64,000 nt of DNA from positions 252,276 to 316,275 of the forward strand of contig VSDK01000496.1 in the NCBI GenBank assembly GCA_009767595.1. Direction: 5' to 3'. The position numbers and the translations under genes are program-made. Shown in pieces: positions 11,131-22,200 of the stretch (position 1 is the first letter of the stretch; every line of letters begins with the position of its first letter). Source of the stretch: Symbiodinium kawagutii (Eukaryota; Sar; Dinophyceae; Suessiales; Symbiodiniaceae). The notes under the pieces are model-generated. The model was not told the origin of the DNA. It made no database searches and saw only the letters and a program-made list of their open reading frames with translations.

Positions 11131-11950
11131 TATGCATTCATAGGTAAGTGTAGTCGCAATAGTTGCAAACACAAATGCCCCCCTGAGAATTGATAGCAAA
11201 GATTAGCAAAGTAATAATGCTGTAGTTAACCAAAAATGAAACTTGCCTCAAACACCTGCAAAATTGTTGGAGTCAAGTGTCAGATGGGATTCTCCGATTT
11301 CACTATGCCAGTTCTCAGCAATCATGCTAAAGGTTTGGTGGGTAACAAAAGTTATGGGATTTTAACGATCGTTGAAGGTCCTTTAGTTTTCTGAATATGT
11401 GCAACCGAAGGATTGTGAAAGGTTCAAGCGGCGGCTTTCCATTCCACGCTTATTTTCTGACACAACCAAGCTTCCAATTACATACATACAGACAGAGAGA
11501 TACATGCCAAAAGTAATTCTTCCATGTATACATGTATACAGAGAATGCAAATCGTGTGTATATATGTAGATATGTGAAGGTGTCCTTTTTATTCCTTGTC
11601 CAATCAATGCACCTTTCATGGTCTCCCCATGTGTTGCACCTCTTAGCTTAGCTTTCCCAGTAGATCCGTGGCGCACGAGTGGTACAACTTTTGCCGCTGC
11701 AGGCGATCACTGCTGTTGCCAGGACTGGTGGCCATTGTCTAGCCTAGCTTTGAGGTATACAGCTAGCAACCTCCGTCAAAATAGATCTGATTAGACCCGT
11801 AGACATTTTTGACCATCAGCCATCGTCATCCAGCTTTAGATCTTTGTGTAAATTATACATGTGGAGTACATATTGTGCCATTGATTATAAAAGGAACTGC
11901 AGTTGGCGTGCGGCGCCCAACTTGATACAGCTACAGCAAAGTATTTCACA
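11131..11950. other. Non-coding, nothing recognised
   Basis: Moderately AT-rich sequence with short ATACATA runs near 11480-11570. ORFs are short, unrelated to each other and without motifs. Confidence 0.5.
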
Positions 11951-12329
11951 ACTCTCTTTGAGTACATGGACTGATGCAGCTTGTCAAAGTTGGACCCCAG
12001 CCTTTGTCCTTCCGGAATCCCCCAGATTTTGGGAGCTTCCAAGGCATGTGGCACTGGCGGTGCCGAAATGTCGGCATGGTTCCGGCCTCCTGGTGCACTC
12101 CAAAGGTTCATCACTCCTGAAGCACCGGCACCGCCGGAAGCATCAAGGCATCACCGTCCACCTGGGCAGTCAAAACGAAGCTTGACTCATGCCCTTCACC
12201 AAAGACGCAGTTACCAAAGACACTCTTAGTTGATCAGATCAAGTTCATCACCATGGCTATGTTGTATCAGCATGTGTCCGCCATTTGTCACCAAAGACAC
12301 TTTCTGTTGAGCAGTTGCAACAGAACTTC

Positions 12330-12600
12330 TTGAGGTTGGCACTGCAGTTGGCAAACAACTTTGGAAACTGCGCACAGTTCGCACGCTCTTGCAGAGCGGA
12401 TGGTCAGCGACTGCCGCGACTACGCTGCGGAATCATGATGGCGTGTGCTGAGATAAGCGGAGCATGGCAAGGCCGTGTTGAGGCCCAGCAAGGATGTGGT
12501 TGCGATGCTGGGAACTGGGGATCAGGCGATGGCACTATGGGAAGTCTACCTGGAAGTTGCTAAGGGTCGAATTTCAGTTTGGGCATCACCATCCAACTGA
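12330..12600 (+). pseudogene. Coding-like frame with two internal stops
   Basis: One plus frame reads TTLETAHSSHALAERMVSDC and on to AAES, meets TGA (12436 region) and TAA (12454), and then reads HGKAVLRPSKDVVAMLGTGD and on to LWEVYLEVAKGRISVWAS before a final TGA at 12598-12600. Both halves have strongly protein-like composition. The gap between them (about 27 bp) is too short for an ordinary intron. It is therefore either a decayed gene, or two exons whose edges I misplace. Function unknown. Confidence 0.4.
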
Positions 12601-13236
12601 ATGGTGGTCGATATGCAAAATCCCAAAAGTGGATTGAACATTTCGCGGACATAGCATCCACAGTTTGGGATATCGCCAGCTCGCAACTCTCAACCATTGA
12701 TTATTGTTGCGCAGTCGCCCATGGCGCCTTGGGTAGTTCTGTTTGTTGCAGTCAACTGAAACCGAAAGGACTGGTTAGGGTTTGAGGCTACTTGTGACTC
12801 TATTGGATTTCCCGGCATTGACTACCAAGCCAACACTATGGGGGCTATGACTCACAAACATGTCATATAACCATAGATCATGCATCAACAAACGACCAGA
12901 ACCAAGCACAATTGAATCTACCGCGTTTTTGGGATCTCATTTGCCTTATTTGTCTGCAATCAGTGTAAATGTAGCAATGTCAAGTGAAATATCGACCATA
13001 GCTCATCAAACGCCCTTACGAATCATGAATACAGGTAGCAATGCAGTATGATTAATTAACAGCAAACATTTTACCAGACATGAACTATTAGCCCTTTGGA
13101 ACCACAACAAAAAACACGAACTAGTCTCAACCGTTACCGCACCAGAACATGTGACAGTTGCAGCCGTAAACGTGGGGTCCTCCTGGTGTCTTCGTAGCCG
13201 TTCTGCTCACGGGCCGTCGCAACCCCGCTCGGCATC

Positions 13237-13281
13237 ATGGCTTGTTTGCGCGTGGGCATTATCTCGAGAGGTACGCGTGGA
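13237..13281 (+). CDS. Glucosyltransferase exon 1 (start, GTRG)
   Basis: It reads MACLRVGIISRGTRG, a beta strand ending in the first half of the family motif GTRGDVQP. The in-frame stop TAG at 13195 supports this ATG. The exon ends at GGA in phase 0 and the intron begins GACGCC, a GA donor. The next exon supplies DVQPF. Confidence 0.75.
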
Positions 13282-16200
13282 GACGCCTGGATCAGTGCGC
13301 ACTGGATGATCATCCCACCTAGCAGCTGGTTAGTAACCATGGTTACCCATTCATCAATGGTATAACCCCCAAAAAGGGTAGTTACTAACCATGGTTACTA
13401 ACCAGTTACTAAGTCAAATGATCATCCAAGTGCATGGTTCCTATTTCTTTGCAATCGATGCACCATGGATGATTTATGCGTTATAGCATACAGTTGATGC
13501 ACTGTGGGTGATCATATTATCATGTTGTGTCTGTCCGTTGATGTGTTGATATATGGTGGTTTGTCAAAACAAGTGCACTCCCAAAATGCTTGGTGTATTC
13601 CTATAAATAGTTGATGTTGGATGATTTGGGGGGTCCCCTATTTTGAGAAAGACCCATATTGGTTGTATATATAGATGGTGGGTATGGCTGTGGGTCACAA
13701 CCCTGGCTGTTCACAGCCCCTATGACCTGCACTAATCAAACTGTTGGGACGTTCACCCATTTTTTCACGGTGAATCATGACCCAAAACCATATCCAGCGG
13801 GCTTACCAACTAGTCCACAGTACCATGTAGCTGTAAAAGCATATTTCTATATTGCTGTTTTGGATGGTTGTGTGGCTAGTTGGTATGTCTCCTATTATTG
13901 ATTATTTCAACCTATTATTGACCATATTTAACCATTAACCAGCTAGTTTACCATGGATTATTGATGGTCAAATATTGACCCATAGCCATATATAGCTGGT
14001 ATGTCCCCTACTATTGTTGGTTAATATCCTCCGTTATCAGCCATTAACCTGCTAGTCAGCCATTGATTATGCCTTATTAAGGATGAATGAACCATGAATT
14101 CAGTACCATCATCCAGCTACTTCAACCGTTTTTTACCTTTAATTGCCATTAACCAGCTAGAATTTGCCATGGATTGTTGATGGTAGCCTTGACCCAGCAG
14201 CCCTTAACCATCCACCAGCACCATCGATGCTTGACCCAGCTCGCCAGCTTTTAGGACGTGCAGCCCTTCCTGGCTTTGTCACTGGAGCTTCAGAGACGAA
14301 AGCACCGCGTGGCCATCTGCTGTCCAGCCTGTTGCCGGGCACCGGAAAGCGCCACTGACAGCTGGGGGTTCGTAAGCTATTGGGAGCCCCAAAGTTATGG
14401 ATGGTTGGTGACTATAAATGGTTATTAAATGATCAAATGTTATAAATGTTTAATATTGGGCGGTTATGGATGGCTAGTTATGAATGATAAAAAAGTGGGT
14501 TCATGAACTAGGTTGGTGGTCACAAGAGACCATTGAACTGGCTGATGAACTGGTCAGAACGGTTAAGGATCAGCGTTTCATCATGGTTAACTGGCTGGTG
14601 GTCGGGAGGGAGGGAGGCCGTTAGCCAGGAGTATCTTGCCCAAGCCCTTTAAAGGGGAGCCAGTTGGAGCTACCAGGACTGCCGGAACCAAATGGCAGGC
14701 ATGAACCCAAGTACAGTCATCAGTTGGTGTATAAACCCTGACCATAGTCACAAGATGTCATCAGCCACCTGAACCTATAGTTACAGACATTTATAGTTGG
14801 TAGTTATGGTAACAATTGATTATGCCCTACTAGTTATTAATTGATAATGTCTTTCTAGATCTGGTAGTTGTAGTACGAGTTGATTATAGTACTATTATAA
14901 GTATGATGGGATATAGTTCATTATAGTTTGTTGACCTGGTTACTAGCGTTATCCACGATCTTAGATGTTTAATGATTTTTAGTGTTTTTGGGATTAGATG
15001 GATTTACCCTATGTCCACAAAAATTAAAGTTTTCGCAGGGGATCTAAAAACCACCAGGAATAATAGTGCTATGATTTTGTGGCTTATTGATTGATAATGC
15101 CAAAAAAATCGATGGCTATTTTGCTGGCTATAGTACTATCGAGAATAGCTATTATTGTTAGATGTTAACAGTTTTCTTGATTTATATCAATTTATGATAG
15201 TGTTATTGATAATAGTGCTATTATTATAGTTCTACATCAGTAGTGCTATATTTATTATAGTGCTCATGATAATAGTGCTAATATCAATAGTGCTACAATA
15301 CAGTGCTTTGTTTAATAGTGCTTCCTGATTCATAGTGCTACAAGAATCGTTTGATTTTATCATTCCGTTCGTTGCCCTGCCGGCTCGACCGAGTCGTGGG
15401 ACTGCCAGGCTTGGAGAATGTCAGGGTGGTAAACAACCAATGAAAGGACACAAACAAATCCCATATGTTGATTTTCTATGGTGAACTATGGCAAATAGTT
15501 GTGAACTATGGGAGAAAAACAACAATAATAGCTGGTTGGTGCTTTTGGACTAGATTTGCCTAGTACTTGGGATGATTCGTTGATTAACTAATATTTTTAG
15601 GATGGCGAAGCTGGCCACGAACCAGAAAATGCTAGCGGTATATTGTTTGGATTTTTATGGCTCACATAGCTGGTTGGAAAATTGCTTGTTTCTGACTTTT
15701 GGATTTTTGGAGGCTAAAGAATGTGGTAAAACCATGTAAATCCTAGGGACTTAGTCCGTGCTTGGGTGCGCGATGATTTTTAATAACCTGAGCAGAATGC
15801 TGTGTACAAGTAACACATTCATGTTCTCGTCCTACGATTGGGTTTCATTGAGTTCGCAACAGCTTTTGCTAATCATTATCATATTCACTAGCTATAGGCC
15901 CACCAAAATCATTCCTGTTCTTGATTGTTCTTGTCATGTCCTTAGTGACCAGCAGAAAGTTGAACCAGCCCACTAAACTTGTTGACAGCTGCAGCGCCCC
16001 CCAGGTTGTGTGGGCTTGGTCCATGACTATGGACTTGAGGTGGCCAGCTGTTAGTCACCATGGTGGAAACCATTTTTGAGGGAGGTATATGGTGGTGTAT
16101 CAAAATAGGGAGCCCCAAAAATGATGAGTTCATTACTACTAAATGACTATTGATGGATGATTTGGGGTACCCCTATTTTGAGAAACACCCATATGGTGAA

Positions 16201-19200
16201 GAGAAAGGGGAATATTCTGCACACAGTTGTATTCTATATACCACAGGCATAGAGCTGAATAGATGATAATAGATGTATATACTTGCGTTGATGATATACA
16301 TCGCACTTTTGGCTTTATGCCAAGGATACCTGACGTACTCGCGCATATACATTTTGATATAATTTCAATTTACGTATGTACGCACACACACACACAAATA
16401 GATTCTATGGGTTGGTCATGATTAACAATTGATGATGATATGAGGGTTTCTTGAAATTGGACCCCCCACCCCCATTTTAAGAAACCACCATACGGTTACA
16501 GCAATGGTTGATAACGGTTTCGGAAATGGTTTTTTATTTCATTATTGTGACTGGTAATCATTTTTGATATTGATTGACGATGGTTAGAGAACCATGAATG
16601 GTGGTTAATACTGATTCCCACTGGTGAATGATGATTCCCCTCCGGCAAACTAACCTGCAAGATAAACATTACCAATTTCTATAGGTAAAACCACAGCCAT
16701 CAATTATGAATGGTGGATTTTTCACTTCCACGTTAGTTTGCCAGAGTGTAAAACTATTCAGCAAGGGTATTCTGAATAAGGAGGGATGACACCTAACAAT
16801 GTCCAGGAATTGTGGTGACTAGCCAGTACAAATTCACATCCCAGCAAAGGTTCCTAGTCTGCTTATGTTTGGGAGGTGAAGGCGAGGAGTACAGGGTTTC
16901 TGACCCACAGCCACATACGAACAGGACATATAGGTGTTTCTCAAAATAGGGGTACCCCCAAGTCATCTAGTTATAAGCCATTTACAATAATAAACCAGCC
17001 ATTTTTGGGGCTCCCTATTTTGAGAAACCATCATATCATTTGCAGTTTGTTGTCATACCCTTTGATGACTTCAGGAGCTAGCTGCGCTACAATCAATCTA
17101 GGTCAACTGCTCAACAGTTGGGTAGCGGGGTGTTTTTTTTCAACAAGTTTCACCACAGGGATTCAGCCTATTTAAAGAGTCACCAACTTGACCAGAACCA
17201 ACTCATGATGGGAAATAACCACAGTGATCAGTACTTAGCCATGGTAAACTACTATGGCTAATATTATCATGGTATTGATTTCATCATAACACTACACTTT
17301 TTCCATGCTGCACACTTCTTATACTACAGTATTCTGCGGAAAATATCATCTACTGATTTCATCATGACACTGCAGTTAAAGTTTGTCACACTATAGTATC
17401 TTGACCATGGCCAATGATGACGGCTGTGCCAACTGATACTGGCGGTATCAAACTAGCCCAGTGGGGTCAGTTGTCAAGCTACCACCAAAGCTTACATGGC
17501 TACAAAACATCCGGAGAGACATCCAAAAACTTGCGGGAAACTTGGAAGGGAAGATTAACAAGTCTTTGGTGGCATGCTTTCAGGCTATCACATGATTCAT
17601 TCGGCTTGTTTACAATGGCACATCTCAAAGTTCCTGACGCTTTGTCTATGTTGATCATAAATGAAAGGGATGGCTTGATAAGCAGGAGAGTCGTAGGAGA
17701 TTCATATCCACGACAGCTGACCAGGACCAATGGGTTTCTTCTGGTTGATCATGGGAACTCGGGCTCCAGCTCGGCAGTTCGGCTCCGAAAACACAAGACA
17801 GCGAAAGGTTTCAGGTGCCCAGAATGTCAAGCAACCTCTGCAAGGTAGATACACTTGCCCAGGAGCAACAGCGGCATCAACACATCTCAGCTTTTGTATA
17901 CACTTGTAATTTCTCCAAGGTCGCGATTTTAAGGGGGCTGGCTCATGGAAGTGTGTTCTGCAATCTCGGGGGAGACTCTGGCTTTTTGCAACGCAGATGA
18001 CTTGGATGGCTCAGCTAAAGCAGTGAAGCAACTCTTGCGAACTCAGCTTGGCATTCCCAGATTTCGCCAACGGCTCTTGGTCGAAGACGGTTCACGCGTA
18101 ATCCCAGATGATGAAGCTGTGCTGGCCTTGTCTACTGTGAAGATTCAGCTGGTCCTACTAGAATTTCAGCAGATTGAAGGAGGGCCTGCTGCCCAAGAGA
18201 CCTTGTCTGCATGCAGAGACAACCGGGCCGATACACTTGAAGAGTTCTTGAAACGACCCATCAATCCCGAACTGAGTGATGAACAAGGAAGGAGGCTCTT
18301 GCACCATGCTGCAGAATCTGGGCATCTCGAACCTGTAAAGCTGTTGCTTGAAGCAGATTCAGAGAAAAATGCAAGTGACAACCAAGGGATGACACCATTG
18401 TGGATGGCATCTCATGAAGGCCACCTTGAAGTAGTGCAGTTGCTGATCGAAGCTGGTGCTGACGAGAACAAGGCCACAGACGATGGCATGTCACCTTTGT
18501 GGGTCGCATCTGCTCAAGGTCACCTTGAAATTGTTCGCTTGCTGATCGAAGCAGGTGCTGACAAGAACCAGGGCACGATAGACAATGGTACGTCACCTTT
18601 GTGGGCTGCATCTGATGGAGGTCACCTTGAAGTAGTCAGGTTGCTGATCGAAGCTGGTGCTGCCAAGAACCACGCCACAACTGACCATGGTTGGTCACCT
18701 TTGTGGGTTGCATCTAGTCGAGGTCACCTTGAAGTAGTTCGCTTGCTGATGGAAGCTGGTGCTGACAAGAACCAGGCCAGGACAGACAATGGTGTGCCAC
18801 CTTTGTCGATCGCATGTGGTCATGGTCACCTTGAAGTAGTGCGGTTGTTGATCAAAGCTGATGCTGACAAGAACCAGGGTACGACGGACGCTGGTTTGTC
18901 ACCCTTGTGGATTGCATCTTCTGCAGGTCAGCTTGAAGTAGTGCGGTTGCTGATCGAAGCTTGTGCTGACAAGAACCAGACCGCGACAGACAATGGCACG
19001 TCACCTTTGTGGGCCGCATCTGCTCAAGGTCACCTTGAAATTGTTCGCTTGCTGATCAAAGCTGGTGCTGACAAGAACCAGGGTACTATAGGCAATGGTG
19101 CGCCACCCTTGTGGGCTGCATCTACTCAAGATCACCCTGAAGTGGTGCGGCTGCTGATCGAAGCTGGTGCTGACAAGAACCAAGCTACGACAGACAATGG

Positions 19201-22200
19201 TGTGTCTCCTTTGTTGGCTGCATCTTTTCATGGTCACCTTGAAGTAGTGCGGGTGCTGATCGAAGCTGGTGCTGAGAAGAACCAGGCCACGACAGATAAT
19301 GGTGGGTCGCCGTTGTGGATTGCATCTTTTTGCGGTCACTGTGAAATTGTTCGCTTTCTGATCCAAGCTGGTGCTGACAAGAACCAAGCTACGACAGACA
19401 ATGGTGCATCGCCGTTATGGATTGCATCTGATCAAGGCCACCTTGAAATCGTTCGCTTGCTGATCGAAGCAGGTGCTGACAATATTTGAGGAGAACGTGA
19501 TCCCTCCTGGCATTTCTCACAAACTCGTGTATCACCATGGTGCATTGTAGCATATGACGGTCAAATGGAGTTCGGAAAGCAGTGGCTAACTTGTTGCGGA
19601 GCTGGTGGTTCAATGACGTTTACGCTGACATTCTTGACTTACTCACATGATTTGGGCAGAGGTCCCCGTAAAATATGACTTCCAGTCCCAGATCCCACAT
19701 GGGGATAATCTCAGGGCTGTGGATTTTGAGAGGTATATGACTTACTTGTATGAGAAGCTGTGCGCTTTGTACGTATATATATATATACATGCATGTTTAC
19801 AATTACAAGTGATAGATACATAAATGAACACACAATCAATTAAAAAACAGATACAAAGTGAATGTAGCTTTGTGCAGGACGTATTGATATTGTGGACAAT
19901 GAATTTGCAAACAGACGCGCAAGATTATTTGACCATGATCCATTTATGTTTCTGTTCAAACATACATGTCTCGGTAGGGGTGTAGAACAAGTATCCTTTG
20001 AAGTCGATAGTAGTTTTGAATCAAATGCATTCAACTGCTAAAACCATGGATTTTGACCTATACAATACTACACACCAGAAGATGGAACACATCAACATAT
20101 CTCCGAGTCGGGGTACCACTGCAAGCGGAACATTGCTATTTGAATCACATACATACATGCGATGAAAACATTGCCTACCGAACAGAGGCGAGACAAGTTG
20201 TGCCTTTGGAAGGCATGTGACACTTTCCCATTTGCACTGCACTTCAGTTGCCTTTGGTTGCACGTATCCATGGATTTTGTTTCGTACGTAGTGCTTCCTT
20301 TAACTTTTCTATTTATGGTTCGCAAAGTACAAGAAAACATGTGGCAAGTCTGGTGTATGCTGACACTAAAGATTGTAGACCAACCATTCAAGGCTGGAAT
20401 TTATACTGCTATACCTCTAGTTCTCGTAGTTCTCGTAGTTCTGTAGCTAGAAGCTGATTGATTATCACCTGAACTGTGAAGTAGAAAGCATAAACTAAAA
20501 TTGCTCCAACAAGTACATGCCATAGTTGCATCACCAATAAAGTACGTTTACGATCATTTTAGCACCATTGCTTTCTCCATGTAGACTTCTCATCCATAGA
20601 TCCATTCCATCATTGGATCCATTTATCCATGAGTCCATTGGTTCTTCATTGGATCAGCCGTACTTCTTTAACGACCCTGCTACAATTGAATGATTGATAT
20701 TAGTTAGTGCTAATGATTGGATGATTTAATGATTGATTGATCCTGCTACTGGATCCATTGATCCGATCCCCTGCCATAGACAGACTGGATCCATGAAGAT
20801 CCGTGAGGCCTTCCCAATGAGCTTCGATCCCAAAGAGGCGATCCAATCAGAGGAGCCCACGCGTCGTGGACGCGCACGCGGGGGGCTTTCGTTGTGAGCT
20901 GTGTATTGGTTCTGCATGACAAGGCATGTAATTCTTGATAACAAACCAAGAAATACAATATACTTGAAACTGTACATGTATAATATATTTGATTATACAC
21001 ATACGTAAGCATAAATATATGTATGTAGATATAAATACATATATATATATATATTTGTATCTATCTATATATATATATATCTACATATACATACATCTAT
21101 CTATATAATACATATATAGTTGTGATTATTGCTACATGGATATTATCTGCACAAAGACGCATTGATTGATACACATGCATGTGCACACACACACACATCT
21201 AGCCTAGCCCCTGGATGACTGGATGACCTCTACTCCAATGCCCAAGGGCCTCTTGTACTGCTGGATGCATGCAGCACAGGCTCCAGATTCTAATATGGCT
21301 ATAGGTCAATATTCACCAACCAATAATGGGGGATAATAACCAACAATTTCATAGGGAAAACAATGGTTAATGATAGGGGAAGCAGGGGTACAGGGTTTTG
21401 ACCCACAGCCATATTTCTAGTTCTGGAATGCAGTCCTGTGGATGGATACAGTACATGTGATATCATTCAGATTTACTGTATCAACATCTGAGAATAGGTC
21501 GTAGTTCATCGTTGTTCATCATGGTTGATGGTCCACCGTGGATCTTTTGTTGAATCACTCCCTGCGACTGATTTCTGGAGGAGATGCAAGCAGCCATTTC
21601 TGCTGGTGATGGGGCGCGCTGCGTTCAAGCATTCAACACTGGACAGCAGAAGCAGATTGCAGAGTCAGGTGGGCCTCTGGAGGTTTGAAAACTACAGCCA
21701 TCAATTGAGGCTTGGGTACAAAGTCAGTACTGCTAGGACCCTGCAAGCCACCACTCAAAGCACACAATCAGCAAGTGCTGTTTCTTCTTCTCGTGGTTGT
21801 TGTTGGTTGTGGTGTCGGTGGTGTTGTTGTTGGTGGTGGTATTGGTGCTGGTGCTGCTGCTGCTGCTCCTGCTGTTGTTGGTGGTGGCGGTGCTGTTGGT
21901 GGTGGTGGTTGGTGCTAATTATTTTGCCGTGGTATCAACCGTTAGTAACAAGTCTTAACCATCATAAAAGCATGCTTCTTAAATTATTGCAGTTCGTTGT
22001 TGTTGGCACAGGTGGCAGTTGTTTCGTTCGAACATCAGTATTTTAGCAAAGGCACACCAATGGTATAGCTCACAGATGTAATGGAAATGCTTAACAAACG
22101 TACATGCGTGATAGCCAAACCCATCAAACATCGGTCTCTATTTGCTGTTGCTGTTGCTCCTGCTGCTGGTGTTGTTGTTATTACTGTTCTTGTTGCTGTC

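Larger units (their letters stand above)
14361..17400. other. Left part of glucosyltransferase intron 2
   Basis: Begins with ATGGTTGGTGACTATAAATGGTTATT-type words. At 15060-15345 it holds nine scattered copies of an ATAGTGCTA-like word. It then carries family-B copies at 16087 and 16928 and a family-C copy near 16636-16760. No exon of the host gene is recognised. Confidence 0.6.

Noticed and set aside
10955..11199. Tyr/His/Thr-repeat minus ORFs
   Set aside because: Translation of the TGTA/ACGT microsatellite.
17900..17944. Spliced-leader relic before the ankyrin start
   Set aside because: The sequence GGGGGCTGGCTCATGG only loosely resembles the dinoflagellate leader end (TTTTGGCTCAAG); too few matches.
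18166..19387. Minus ORFs across the ankyrin gene
   Set aside because: Periodic shadows of the 102-bp repeat. The plus frame carries clear ankyrin motifs.
21525..22046. 173-codon ORF rich in Cys and Trp, with an overlapping Gly/Val ORF
   Set aside because: The compositional bias comes from the GTT/GGT/GCT tract; no cysteine spacing typical of a known domain.
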